A stretch of DNA of 64,000 nucleotides from the NCBI GenBank assembly GCA_949317995.1, contig OX439043.1:61583339-61647338 (forward strand), written 5' to 3'. The notes under the pieces are model-generated. The model was not told where the DNA came from, did not search any database, and was given only the letters and a program-made list of their open reading frames with translations. Of the stretch, positions 52,434-63,964 are shown one piece after another. Origin of the DNA: Acholoe squamosa (lineage: Eukaryota; Annelida; Polychaeta; Phyllodocida; Polynoidae). Made by a program: the position numbers and the translations under genes. Positions within the stretch are counted from its first letter, which is position 1; each line of letters opens with the position of its first letter.

Positions 52434-53289
52434 TTGGGTTCCAAAGATGTCGGTGTAGAAAAAGCCTCAATGGCCAAAGAACAGGGCGATGGCAGCCCGA
52501 AGTCTGAGGTGGAGGGTTCAACTGAATCGAAAGTGAAAGTTGACGCCGGGAGAGAAGTCCTGATGCGGCAGCTGGCCAGAGTCTGCGCAACAGAGCTTCC
52601 CTCGGATGATCCCTGTCTCTCTTTCCTTAAGAAGAGAGGGATCGATCTGAGTACTGACGTAGGATTGAGAATGCTAGCAGGAACCGCCCCCTTGTCGGGG
52701 AAACTATGGTACCTGTCCGCAGAGATTCGAGGGCGTCCTTTAGACTTCCTGATAGATACTGGTGCCACCCATACCATTGTCTCTCGGGAACTCGCGAGAA
52801 CGTTAGTGGTGCCGTCAGATAATCTCTACGAGAGAATAATGGCGTGCACTGCGTCTGGAGCCGAAATGCGGACCTATGGTTGATTGGTTCTACCTCTGAA
52901 GGTCGCATCGACCCACTATGTGTTTAGCCCAATAGTGGCCAACGTGGCCGACGATGATCCTTAATCCGAGGACGAGTCAATTGGTCATGACCGAGCCGAA
53001 AGAAGAACACCATCAGTGTAAACTGAAAAGAGTATCATCGGTTGCCTCAGTAGCACAGACCACTGGGATACCAGCTAGACATCGATGCGATGTCCTGGTA
53101 AAATCCGAGGGTCTGGAAAGAGATCGACAGGGCATAGTCGAACCTGATCTGAAAACTCTGAGAAGTTTTGGGTTGGTTGGTGAGGCTGCCCTTGTCAGCA
53201 ATGTCCGTCGAACAGTGTTTCCCATCTGTAATCCACTGAATCAAGACATTGTCCTGGAGAAAGGCCAGGTGGTCGCTACAGTACGCTGA
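52434..53289 (+). pseudogene. L2 protease region, broken
   Basis: The aspartic protease signature LIDTGATHTIVS lies near 52745-52785, in a frame stopped by TGA at 52881-52883 where the L1 protease has Arg. A deletion and frameshift near 52950 remove the ILG(L)D-type second motif found in L1. From 52954 the frame matches the L1 region between protease and RT (VSSVASVAQTTGIPARHRCD against VSSMASVAHTVRIPPGIACD), ending in TGA. Confidence 0.75.
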
Positions 53290-53579
53290 CAGGAACGGTG
53301 AATTTTCTTCACCATAGGTAGGATCTGTAATGTTGCGTCTCGAGCAAGAAGCTGCAGATGTCGAGACAGCAGAAATTGCGAGCACCCACACGGGGGAGCT
53401 CCCTACCTGGCTGATATGTATGGTGACACCCACCTGACCCAACCAGAAGAAAGACTGAAACTGTCCGCCTTACTGTGTAAGCATGTGGATGTCTTTAAGA
53501 GTCCAGATGAACCAATCGATATCTGCACAACATCGATACTGGTGATACACAACCTATCCGAGTCCCTTACAGGAGGATT

Positions 53580-54908
53580 CCTCTCAGCAAGAAAGCTGCT
53601 GCGGATGAACAACTTAAGGAGATGTTGGATACGGGGGCGGTTAGGCCAAGTACTAGTCCCTGGTCAAGTCCCGTCCAGATGGTGATGAAGAAGGATGGGA
53701 CCATGAGATTCTGCATCGATTACCGATGTCTGAATGGAGTGACTAATCCTTAGATGCCTTGGGAGGAAATAAGTGGTTTAGTTGTCTCGATCTCCAATCT
53801 GGATATTGGCAGATCGGGATGAATCCCAACGATGTCGAGAAAACCGCTTTTTCTTGCCAGAGGGGGCTCTATGAATTCGATCGAATGGCGTTTGGTTTGT
53901 GTAACGCTCCCGCCACATTCGAGTGAATGATGGAGGAGATGTTGAGGGGTTTACTAGGTAAGATTTGCCTGGTTTACCTCGATGATATGATCGTCTTCGG
54001 CAAAACGACGGATGAAGCAATGGCAAATCTGGCAGAAGTTTTCAACAGGATTCGAGCATGGGGACTGAATCTTGTCTGAACGGGGTATAGAGGCTAACCC
54101 AGGGAAAATTAGCGACGTAATGACTTGGGCTAGGCCCACCACAGTGAAGGAAATTCGATCCTTCATTGGTTATTGTTCCTACTACCCAGAGTTTATCCTG
54201 GGGATTGCGGAACTAGTAGGTCCTTTGCAGGACTTAGTGGTCCAGAAACCTAAAGGTAGTAGAGGTCGTTACGAGGCATTCGCATGGACAGAAAGGGCTG
54301 AACTTGCTTTTGTCGAGTTAAAACGAAGTTTCAAGGAGACTCCTGTGCTTCGATTCCCCACACCCGACGGTCGTTTTATCTTAGACACTGATGCTAGCAA
54401 TACGGCAATTGGAGCTGTTCTATCCCAGATTCAGGATGGAATGGAGGTCCCAATCTCCTTTGCTAGTAACACTCTAAGTAAAACACAACGAAACTACTGC
54501 ACCACCAAAAGAGAACTGTTGGCAGTTGTCGTGTACACCAGGAAGTTTTGGCACTACCTCTATGGTGGTAATTTCACTATCCGCACCGATCATTCTTCTT
54601 TGAAATGGCTCCTGAATTTCAAAGAAGCTGAAGGAATGATTGGTAGGTGGCTGGCCCACCTTTCGGAGTTTGGTCTCGAAAACTCTAAGATCGAACATCG
54701 AAGTGGTGCCAAGCATCTGAATGCCGATGGCCTTAGTCATATCCCTGTGCAGCTATGCCAAAGGTCAGATTGCACAGACTGCGGCAGTACGGAAGTACGG
54801 AAATTAATAGGGCAATGGCCCCTCTTAACTTCCCGTGAAGGCTTGTTATGTCGCTGGAAAGTCGAGGCGGGTAAATCTGTCTGTGGATGTGAAGCCGACG
54901 GTGAATAA
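53580..54908 (+). pseudogene. L2 reverse transcriptase and RNase H, broken
   Basis: The RT start ([20 protein letters not shown]) is in one frame to about 53750. After a small deletion, CLDLQSGYWQIGMNPNDVEK, a TGA at about 53924, and an intact catalytic box YLDD (53975-53986) follow in another frame. A second deletion near 54075 returns to the first frame, which stays open to 54908 through YYPEFILG, FILDTDASNTAIGAVL, TKRELLAVVVY and RTDHSSLKWLLNF (RNase H). The product ends in a remnant of the integrase N-terminus. Unlike L1, the YLDD box is preserved. Confidence 0.85.
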
Positions 54909-55260
54909 AAAATTACACAACGAGAAGTCATGCGATTGCCTCTTAATTTGAGACAATCCTACACTGAAAACATGAAAAACTTGGGCCCCTTTGTTTAATC
55001 GGACTGTGTGGATGGGTTTCCAGCATAGGCTGATGGATTCTGCCTGACTGGCAGGTCCATATTGGGACCATTTTTAATCCCGGTAGTCTGGTAGAACGGG
55101 GGTGCCTTTGATGGCCATGTTGGCAGAGTTGGAGCCCCATAGCCAGCATAGAATAAACGGCATATGCAAACAATGCGACTGGAGAACCAGAGCGTGACGG
55201 TGTGAGGAGAGTGAGTCGTTCCATTTTTGGAGCATTACCTTATTTGGTCATGGCATGATG
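54909..55260 (+). other. L2 integrase gap and unknown DNA
   Basis: A trace of similarity to the L1 integrase N-terminus runs to about 54975. The zinc-binding and catalytic core are then absent, replaced by about 280 bp with no recognised feature. This is a deletion or replacement of most of integrase. Confidence 0.5.
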
Positions 55261-55310
55261 CGCTGTGAACCAAATAGGAGTTGCCCCCCTCAGTCGCGTA
55301 TGCCGTTCCT

Positions 55311-55343
55311 CCAATCAGAGACGCGCGCCGCAGGGATAAAAGG
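55311..55343 (+). promoter_or_regulatory. Candidate internal promoter upstream of L2 ORF3
   Basis: CCAATCAG (55311-55318), a GC-rich spacer with CGCGCGCC, and GATAAAAGG (55335-55343) form a CCAAT-TATA pair. They lie about 300 bp before the ATG of ORF3 (55649). A palindrome GGTTCGAGGCTCGAACC sits just before that ATG (about 55632). Activity is inferred only. Confidence 0.45.
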
Positions 55344-55648
55344 CCGTGTCGCACACCCCGGAGGTCACATTTGCGCCCTTCTCTTGAGAGTCAGACGCAG
55401 ATAAGCTGGACTAAGCCTAGCTTAGCTCAGCTAGTACACCTCTGCGTGGGGACTTCCTACCTGAGTGTAGGAGGTCACCCACAACATAGCTTCGAGAAAC
55501 ACGACCTGCCTGTGTGCAGGCCGCCTGTGTGCGGTTAGAAGTGCATTGAAGGCCCTTCGAGGCTTCGACTCGCCAGAGTGCGGATCGAAACCCCTCGAAG
55601 ATCTCTTCGACTTCTCGACCCGTCTGAGAATGGTTCGAGGCTCGAACC

Positions 55649-55686
55649 ATGGGGTCCTCATCCGATGAGCAGTCTGGATACAGCTC
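55649..55686 (+). pseudogene. L2 ORF3, N-terminal fragment
   Basis: An ATG at 55649 opens a Ser-rich sequence (MGSSSDEQSGYSSSK) that runs into the segment shared with 45.7 kb. A stop follows before the GAA tract, so this start is cut off from the downstream part. Confidence 0.45.
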
Positions 55687-55852
55687 TTCGAAGGCTCGGT
55701 CTAAAAGTGGGGATGTCAGGTACTGTAGTGCGTCCCGCCGGATAAAGCATCGGATAAAGCCTGTCACACGCTTGTGTGGGAATCCTTCTCCCCACAACAA
55801 CATTTTACTCCCCAACCCATCATTTAGCGCTACCTACCTAGCTAATTAACTC

Positions 55853-55883
<31 letters not shown>

Positions 55884-56200
55884 AAGAAGAAGAAGAAGAA
55901 GAAGAAGGAGAAGAAGAAGGAGAAGGAGAAGAAGAAGGAGAAGGAGAAGAAGAAGAAGAAGAAGAAGAAGAAGAAGAAGAAGAAGAAGAAGAAGAAGAAG
56001 AAGAAGAAGAAGAAGAAGAAGAAGAAGAAGAAGAAGAAGAAGAAGAAGAAGAAGAAGAAGAAGAAGAAGAAGGAGAAGAAGAAGGAGAAGGAGAAGGAGA
56101 AGAAGAAGAAGAAGGAGAAGAAGAAGAAGAAGAAGAAGAAGAAGAAGAAGAAGAAGAAGAAGAAGAAGAAGAAGAAGAAGAAGAAGAAGAAGAAGAAGAA
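55687..56200 (+). repeat. Segment shared with 45.7 kb plus GAA tract
   Basis: 55687-55853 is unique sequence identical, inverted, to 45665-45825. It is followed by a GAA microsatellite (55854-56200) with GGAGAA interruptions at about 55905-55952 and 56069-56122. In the ORF3 frame the tract reads as Lys with some Glu. It could be an inserted, tail-bearing retroposed unit, or part of ORF3 itself. Poly-Leu/Phe/Ser frames on either strand are artefacts. Confidence 0.8.
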
Positions 56201-57581
56201 ATCCAAGAGGACCCGACCAGAGGATGCACAAAAGGCCTTGGGAGAGTCCCAGGAGAGAGAGAAGGAGCTCCGTCGAAAGGCGAAAGAGGCCGCAAAGCAG
56301 CAGAAGCGCAACTTGAAAGTCGCGGCTGCTGCAGCCTCGAGAGACTCCTCCCCCGATGAGATGGAGGTCGTAGAGCCGTCGACTCCAGCTACATCGAAAA
56401 GTGCCACCCCTTCTGGTTCGAAGAGCAAGAAAGCTCCTGAATCGACGGCATCTAAAGGGACCTTGAAAGACTTCAAGATATAGAAGGTGCCTAAGAAAGA
56501 GGGTCGTAGGAAGGAATCCGCAGCCAAGAAGGCTCCAGCCCGCGAAAAGAGCAGTGAGTCCACTGCTCCCCCGGAGCCTGGAACCGAGCCAACGGAGGTC
56601 GAGGCAGGTGCCGTGGAGAGCACAGTATCCTCACCTCCGGACACGGCCAAGGCTGTCGACGAGTGGAAACGGCTGTCAGGGATCACTGCCAAGCGACGTA
56701 CCGAGCACGTCGATGACAGGCCCTTGACCAAGGTTCAGGATTACCGCAAGAATGGTCAAGTGGTACTCCCCAGTCTCGTCGGGAAGGATGGAAGCGATGA
56801 CGAGGAGTGGTATTCTGATGATACGCATGCCATCGACTGGTATGTCTCGATGATCGAGAACATCACAAATGCCTCGGACTCGTCGGGGGTGTCGCTGACC
56901 GAGAGACAGCGGATTGGTTTTGCGAAGCGCATCTTCAATCCCGGGCAGCAGAGTGCTTTCGAGAACTGCACACGTAAGGGGTTCCCCCCTCGCATGTAAG
57001 CGACCGATGGCAGGTATGCTCGACACTTGGTGGAAGAGCATAGAGCCATCTGTCCGCAGTTCGGTTGTGTTAAGGTGGAAAAGACCATTCCATGTTATCA
57101 GGACCCCGATGACCCGACCTCTCCTCCTTTCCTGACTGCACGAAGAGGCTTGTACAACGCCGAGGGCGCTATTCAGCTAGTAGAGACACTAGTTGGCAAG
57201 TGTGAGCGGAATGAGAAAACTGGCGCGCCGACTAGACACTGGATGCGGATGGCTCCCGCAACTTTGTCTACAAAGGGCCTGTATATCAGACCGGAGCTCA
57301 TGCCCGCTTTCTAAGGTGCCTTCCCGGAGTTCAGGGTAGAGCAACGAAAGAAGCGGGAGGCCAGTCGTCCTCGAGACCCAGCACCGACAACTTCTACGAG
57401 TGGGAACAAGAGAACCCACTCTACCAACGCTGGAAAGTCTGCTGGTTCGACTGAACCTAAGAAGCCAAAGCCGCAAGTGGCCCCCTCGAAGCCCGTACAG
57501 GCATCGAAGTCCACTCCGGCCTCGGCTCCTAAAAAGTCGAAGACTGCTTCGACTGGTTCAGCCAAAACCAGTACCAGCTAA
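56201..57581 (+). pseudogene. L2 ORF3, main part, three in-frame stops
   Basis: One frame runs from the GAA tract to TAA 57579-57581, interrupted by TAG 56481, TAA 56997 and TAA 57312. It starts with basic SKRTRPEDAQKA and coiled-coil-like Lys/Glu/Ala sequence, then acidic Ser/Pro/Thr-rich low complexity. A globular part (DDEEWYSDDTHAIDWYVSMI) leads to a Cys/His block: FENCTRKG, RYARHLVEEHRAIC and FGCVKVEKTIPCYQD. The R-[YF]-x-RHLVE-x-H core and the preceding acidic DDE-W motif match L1 ORF3, so the genes are homologous. The tail is Ser/Thr/Pro/Lys-rich. Function unknown; zinc-binding likely. Confidence 0.65.
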
Positions 57582-58013
57582 GTCGGGAGGCATGGCCACG
57601 CTGGTTCTAGGAACCCGGTGGTGCCACACATCCTTGGCCTCACGGTCGAAGGACCATCGTAGTTGTACTATACACTACCGATGGGCTTCCTACGCTGGAA
57701 GGAGCTTCTCAATGAGACAGGGAGGAAACGACACGACCCCAGTTACCATACCCGGTCGTGCCTCCCTCGGATCAACCAGGAACCGGTCGTGAAGCAGTGT
57801 TGTCGACACTGGTCTCCAACGTTGGATGGAGCAGCACCCCTAACTAACTGTGATAATAATTTTTTTTTCTACAGTACAGTAGAAACCTCATATTTCTATA
57901 TATATCCCTACTGTATCTGTCGACTATGTCGTCGAGTACAGTAGTTTAAGTTATTACCTTTTGTTTAGACTGATCCGGGATCTCTGAAACTTTTCAGAGA
58001 CCTCGTTTCAGTG
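57582..58013 (+). other. L2 3' non-coding region
   Basis: About 430 bp between ORF3 and the G-rich tract, with an inverted word GGTCTCTGAAAAGTT/AACTTTTCAGAGACC near 57982-58003. No gene seen. Confidence 0.5.
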
Positions 58014-58026
58014 TAGTGGGGGGTTG
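58014..58026 (+). promoter_or_regulatory. Polypurine-like tract of L2
   Basis: A G-run (GTGGGGGGTTG) directly before the 3' LTR in the position of the plus-strand primer; imperfect. Confidence 0.5.
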
Positions 58027-58504
58027 TGTGGTGGTCCCGAGTCATCCTCAAGGTACCTCCATGGTCCTCGTGGGCAACATCGAGAGCACCTCTCATACCC
58101 GTCGCCTGGGGGCGCTGGAGTCCAGCGCCATGTCACCACATGGTCACGTGGCCCTCGACTCTGGTGTATATAAGGCTGTTGTATGGCCTTCCTCAGGGTC
58201 AGTCCAGTCGTGACGAACCATCGTGAGCGATGGTTGGCGGCTGCCCGACTACCATGTTGTGATACTTCTCTGTGCTGTTGCACAGAGAAGGTAAATGTGG
58301 GCTGATAGCTATAGACACTAGAAGGCTGTGCTAGTCGTTTAGTGTCGAGAGTGCTTTAGAGTTCAAACTCTACTACCTGTAACTGTCATCGAGAACTGCT
58401 GATGCCTATGCGTTATTGACAATAAAGTTTTAACTGGAACCTGAATAGTTGTTCTTCGTTGTTTATCGAAGGATTCGATTAACCTCGAGGGGTAGAACAC
58501 TACA
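58027..58504 (+). repeat. 3' LTR of L2
   Basis: 478 bp, about 4% different from the 5' LTR, mostly C/T and G/A changes. Confidence 0.95.
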
Positions 58505-60299
58505 CACCCAAGGCAATAACATGGGTCATAATCATCAAGGAATATTGTAAAATGTCTCATATTACTCAGAAAGGTTTGGCCTATAGAAATCATATTAGAT
58601 ATTGTGGTTAGATGGGAGATAAGGGGATGTTTAATACATGTATCTTGAGTGCATTTAAAATTTTCAGTTAAAAAATCAACCTTTTGATTTCAATCTTCCG
58701 ACTTCCCGACCGTCTGGTACACTCAAATCTGAACTTAAAAACAGATATTAGGGCTTAATAAAAAAGCTTATTATGTCCTCCTTCCAACAAGACCAACAAC
58801 TTCAGGATCCAGACAAGATAAGCTAGTATTAGAGCTGAGGGATTGAGCATATCCATTGAATAACATGGTACAAAAATTGACTCAAAAGTGGTCTGAGCCC
58901 GCACATGGATAATGAGCAAAAACCGGTAGTGCATCCCAATATAATCAATGTTAACATCTTGAATCTTGTACAGTAGACCCTAAGGATAAAAAAAAATACC
59001 TGTCGTGTTGGGATGTGGGGGGGGGGATGCATGGTGGGCCCTATCAGCTCCCAGCCTAAGTAGAAACGTAGGATAGCATTGACATGAAAAAAATAGAAAA
59101 TAAAAAGGGATTTCGGGTATTGTGATCGTGGCTTATGGGTTGAAGTTTGCTATCGTGCATGAAAGAGATTGAGGATGCACAGGGTATGGAGTGACATCTC
59201 ATAATGTGCATTACAACATTATGAGTAAGCCAATTTTTTTATGATCACTTTTTATGTGTCTGAAGGATGATGTTCGGGACAATACCACCACAGTTAAAAC
59301 AGCTTACCTTGTTCTACACCATCACTTATGTTTGCATTAAAAAACCTCTGTTTCTTTTTGTGAGAAGTGGATAAATTCAGGGTAGTGAAGCAAAAGTCAT
59401 GATCAGCTGAGTAGTGTGTGAATGTTGCACCATCAATGCTCACAGTGGCAACTGGGTGGTCAGCTTAAGTGGGAGTAATATATACTGGGGAAAAGAACCT
59501 TACTAAGATTTAAAGGTAAACTATTAGGCTAAAGTAAGTAAGTAGGTAGGTAAAATAGGGTAGGGTGAGTAAAGGAAAAACTAGGGGAGTAAGGTGTAAA
59601 GGGGGGAAAGGAGTAAAACCTAGGTGTATCAGGTGCACTCTCTCACTGCCCACTCACTTACTCAGTGTGCAGCGTGCGTCAGTAGCAGCAGCAGCAACTT
59701 TGAGAAGCTCACCTCACCATGAGTCAGAAATGTGAGGATAACCAAAAGTGGAGCAAGCCCCTTCAATTTCACTGACTGGGGAAAAGAAGTAGGTGAGCAG
59801 CTGGACAGTGGTGCCTAGGACATGTGCACCCATGTTCACCTAAGGACACATCACTTGGATTCACTGGCAGCAAAACAAGTGGGGCACAGGGGTACAGACA
59901 GCCCTCTGGATAACATGAACAAGTCGCCAGTGAACAGAACTCTTTCTTTACCAGGCTATTTTAGAGCAAATTTCAGGTTGAAACAGGTGTCATAAGCTTT
60001 CATAAACTGTTGGAATCAAGTCATTATTCCTATTAGAAGGGGAGTTGTGATTATTTAAACAAAGTTATTCGATCAGAAAGAGTAACATCCAAGGTTTTTC
60101 TACCTACATTAAGTGGTGAGATATATCATCATAAAAATGGTATTCATATAAGAAAAATTGATCATTCGACCAAAATTAAAATTAATATTTTTCAGCACTC
60201 CCTGTATCAATTATGATGAACTTAAGTGCATTTTGTAGGAAATTTGCTGGAATTTCGGTAAATGGTGAATTTTGGCACATTATGACTTGGAGACTTGAC
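58505..60299. other. Non-coding stretch with TAGG-rich repeats
   Basis: No coding frame recognised. A short run of TAAG/TAGG words lies at 59525-59600; a related run recurs at 60955. CAG trinucleotide run at about 59682-59695. Confidence 0.45.
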
Positions 60300-60500
60300 C
60301 ATAGATTTGGTTACCATGGAAACCAAATCTATGGAAAATCAGCATTTTCAACATATCTGTTGCCATGGTAACCTGCCCAACTGACCAATAATGCATCAAA
60401 ATAAACTGAAAATTCCAATGCCATTTTGTTGAGCATGAAAAAAATGTACAAAGTCAATTTTCACAAAAAAATATTATTATTTGAGGTTTTTCATGATTTT
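60300..60500 (-). repeat. Dispersed repeat (inverted partner at 46545-46720)
   Basis: Reverse complement of 46545-46720; see shared blocks GGTTACCATGG and ACAAAGTCAATTTTCA. Also unidentified. Confidence 0.6.
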
Positions 60501-60944
60501 TTACTTGAATATTGATTAAATCTATGGAAAACTTCTATGGGTATTCAACATTTTGTCTCCAGTTTGCTAGACTGCCACATAAAAACTATAAGAGTTAGAG
60601 ACTAGTGCTTTGGACTATATGGAGAACCCAACTCAAGGTGGGGTGAGGGAAAAAATCCCAGAGATTCAGTGGATTTTGAGGAAGTTATAGACTTCTCAAA
60701 ATCTATTAAAAATCAGCCATAATCGGCCCAAACTACACATTAATGCGTATTCGGTAAAGGAAGATTTAAACAATGGAACCCATATAAATCTTGAAATTAG
60801 GTCAAATGGTGGCTCTAAAGACTCTCAACCACAAACTAAAGTTTGCACATCGCTGTATGCAAAATGGATTAGAAAAAAAAGTGTTAACTTTTAGCACATA
60901 CATGTATCATAACATTCTCCCACCACAACATAAAATAAATAACC

Positions 60945-61130
60945 AAAGATAAACTAGGCTAAGGTAGTTAGGTAGGTAAGGTAGGGTAGGGTAAGGTAGG
61001 CTATGGGATCGGGGGCACCCCTGAAGTATTTTTGGGGGAAAGGTATAACACGCACACACACCCTATATAAACCTACTTACTCTACCCTACTCCTACCTAC
61101 CCCTACCTACCTACCTACCCACCCCCTCTG
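60945..61130. repeat. Inverted TAGG/CCTA simple repeats
   Basis: GGTAGGTAAGGTAGGGTAGG-like sequence (60960-61000) faces CCTACCTACC-like sequence (61070-61125) across about 70 bp, forming an imperfect palindrome. It is not the canonical telomere repeat. Confidence 0.7.
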
Positions 61131-61139
61131 TTGTTAATA

Positions 61140-61270
61140 ATGAACGCTCCCTAACATCTGCCATTTTGAATTTAGCGCACATGCAAAGTCGATGACAAGG
61201 TATGTCAAACGTTGTCTGCTGTCCACCATTTTGAATCTTGCGCATGCGCAAAGGCGAGGTCAAAAGGTCA
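61140..61270 (+). repeat. Two-copy repeat with an NRF1-like palindrome
   Basis: CCATTTTGAAT.T.GCGCA.GC is present twice (about 61161 and 61227). The second holds TGCGCATGCGCA (61239-61250), a perfect match to the NRF1 consensus, followed by GAGGTCAAAAGGTCA. It could be a promoter fragment of an unseen gene or part of a repeat. Confidence 0.45.
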
Positions 61271-61539
61271 CTTCCGGTTTGTAAGTAGGTCAAACAGATT
61301 TCAATAGCTGTAGCTATGCGCTGAATTTACCTCTATACACTACTGTAGTTTAACACTGCAGTGATAGGTGTTTTAGAGTGTGATTACCACTTCTAAAGAT
61401 TTCACTAACATTGCTGCTTAAAATGCCCAAACTGCAGGAGACCTAGCATTGCAGAGGGTGTGATGTTAGACTGTATTAAAATAACCTTTAGAGACTTCCC
61501 TACATAAGGCTTGCAACATAAATCATTCTTCCTGGAAAT

Positions 61540-61800
61540 ACAGTATAACAATAAGCCTTAGGTGACTTTGTAGGGGGGAACAATGAAAAATAACTTGTAT
61601 GAAAATGGACAGAACTGTTGTGGTTGCTTTTCGGGAGCTTCCCAGAAATGGAGGGCAGAGAATGAAAAAAATCAGACTATGCTCTCATGTTTTAGAGTCC
61701 TCTAAAATGTACATGAAGAACAAATTCTTTGAAAAGAATCACTATCCTTTTCATAAATTCATTATTTTTCTTTCACAAATTTAATTACTAGTCTAACACT
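61540..61800 (+). repeat. Dispersed repeat (partner 44200-44600)
   Basis: Same-orientation match to 44200-44600; also a shorter relative at about 63100-63170 (GTACATGAAGAACAAATT, AAAGAATCACTAT). Confidence 0.6.
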
Positions 61801-62365
61801 AGCTTTCTAACACTAGCTGTTTACTATCTCATCCAAATAGAGCAGATCTATATTTGGCAGCACCTTTCTTTGAACTCAGAGACTTCATTCAACAAGTTTC
61901 TCTGTGCTGTTATTGATGTAGCCTGATGGAGTTTCTGCGCTTTTGTTGCCATTCACATGTATTATTTCAAGCTAGAACCTATTTCTCTGTGAAGCATTCT
62001 GAATGTTACTAATTGCCTCCATGAGAGCTGTGTAAATTAATAATATCTCAATGGATTCTGAAGTAAGGTATCATTATGAGAGAAATACGAGAGTTAATAG
62101 AAAGGCATAAAAGCAGGCTGGTATTTCTCATTCTTTTCTTTTTTTTGAGGGGAGGGTGGCCAATGTCCTCTTTTCAACAGGAGACAACCCTTCAGCTACT
62201 GTGTTAACTGTATTGTATGACGGGGGCACATATATTTTCAATTATTTTGTTTAGGATGATTTTATCTGATGAATCTAATAGCTACCATACTGAACATAAT
62301 AATCAGGTGATTCAGTAGGCATCCCTGCAAACACAATCCTGAGATATACTCAAGACATTCTGGTG

Positions 62366-63220
62366 TCATGACTTGTGATTCCTCTGAGAATTGGACATGT
62401 TAACTTCATGAGATTTTGACTCAGGATTCCCACGAGAAAAGAAGATTCTCGAGAAACTCCTGTGTCTTCCTCATGTGATGGCACATACCCCAGACTGGCC
62501 CCAGTTAAACATGTTCCTTTTGGGGGAATAACATAAGATATAGACACATGTTTTAACTTGTGATTCTCACAAGAATCCACCAATTCATAAGAATGTTCAA
62601 TTCCTAGGGATGACTTGAGATAGAAACTTGTGTAACAACTTGCAAACAACACAAGAATGCACTTGTTCAATTCCAGAGAATAACTAGAGACGTTTACTCA
62701 TGTTTTCTCCATGTGAATCTACTGTGTCAAGACATTTTATTCTCATATCTTGTTTAGAAGAAATATATCAAATTCATGGGAATATCTCAAGATGCAAACT
62801 TGTGTCAGGACTTGAGATTGCCATTAGAATCCACTGGTACATGAAAACAATATGTCCAATTCCAGGAATAACTTCAGATGCAAACTTGTGTCATGACTTC
62901 TGATTGCTATGAGAATTCCCAGGAATAACTCAAGATGTTAACTTGTGTGATGGCTTGTGATCCCCACAGGAATCCACTGGCTTATGTGACCATGTTCACT
63001 GTCGAGGAAACACTCGAGATGTAAACTTGTGTCATGACTTGTGATTGTCCCAAGAATCCAGTTGGTTAATTTCCAGGAATAACTCAAGACATTTACATGC
63101 GTACATGAAGAACAAATTGTTTGTAAAGAATCACTATTCTTTCATAAATTCATTATCACAAATTCAATTACTGTGATCCTCACAGGAATCTATCGGTTCA
63201 TGAGAACGTTCAATTCTCAA
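62366..63220. repeat. Degenerate minisatellite, period about 84-93 bp
   Basis: ACTTGTGATT…GAATCCAC.GGTT and CCAGGAATAACTCAAGATG recur at about 62370, 62556, 62640, 62732, 62813, 62896, 63037 and 63168. Units are strongly diverged, with an extra partial unit at about 62953 and a dispersed-repeat piece inserted at about 63103. Confidence 0.7.
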
Positions 63221-63669
63221 GGTTGTGTTTAGAGGGATACCATACTGGTGCGTTAAAGCTCTGGGGTGTCAAATAAACATTTGATAAATAAAAGATTATT
63301 ACTAAAATCATTCTTAAACAATAAAACATTATTCAAATAAATGCCGGTCTGAAATAAGGGCCTACTAGTATGATCTATACGCATTGACCATTAACTTATT
63401 GCAGGTCATTACTTCCTCTATAAGACGTGTCAACAATTAAGGAACTGTAAACAGGTGAGAAAGTAGGGGAAACAGTAGGGGACACATCTACATATATTAT
63501 GTCAGAGCAAGTTATGCTCTGTTATTGCAGGTATCCATATATCCACAACTCATCCGAGGTAATGGAACATCTCCTGTCCAAAGTCCCAAAGGAGCATACA
63601 AGGAGCTTCCGCTAATGTAGACACTCAGTGGGTAGAAGGTATATCAACAAAAAACACACCTATAGGAGG
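63221..63669. other. Non-coding stretch, no gene recognised
   Basis: AT-rich, no coding frame or repeat recognised. Confidence 0.4.
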
Positions 63670-63964
63670 CTATTGCCAAAAGAATCGGAATCGGATTCTC
63701 ACTGACGTAACTCACCTTTATAGTTCCTGGCTGTTCTGCTGCTCAAAACAAACTTCTTACCTTACACTCAGAATCAATCCTCTTAATGTGAGTCATACTC
63801 GAATGCATTCCCTAATTCATGAAATCTTAAGAATCAATTCTATAACCTATTACCTTGCTGCAAAACAGGGGAGAAGTCATTGCTTGGGGGTACTCAGTTC
63901 CCATTTGGGAATAGCACCTCCGACAGAATTGAATTCCTGTCCTTTCGCAACACCCTCCTGGTCA
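63670..63964 (-). repeat. Dispersed repeat (inverted partner at 39460-39770)
   Basis: Reverse complement of 39460-39770, about 85% similar by eye. The repeat stops near 63964, close to the window end. Confidence 0.65.

Larger units (their letters stand above)
49097..58504 (+). mobile_element. LTR retrotransposon L2 (Ty3/gypsy-type), 9.4 kb, decayed
   Basis: 478-bp LTRs (49097-49574 and 58027-58504) begin TGTGGTGG and end ACTACA and differ at about 19 positions. Flanks are CATC (49093-49096) and CACC (58505-58508), a possible decayed 4-bp duplication. The interior follows the plan of L1: same primer-binding site, gag with coiled coil and zinc knuckle, protease, RT, RNase H, then ORF3. Most of the integrase is missing and all genes carry stops and shifts. 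It is an older relative of L1 rather than the same subfamily, as LTR sequences are unrelated. Confidence 0.9.

Noticed and set aside
55838..56731. 297-codon minus-strand frame with poly-Phe, and the poly-Leu and poly-Ser frames beside it
   Set aside because: Antisense of ORF3 of L2 and of the GAA tract; the plus-strand frame explains the composition better.
60960..61000. Telomeric repeat
   Set aside because: The words are irregular TAGG/TAGGG, not an uninterrupted TTAGGG array, and a facing CCTA tract lies close by.
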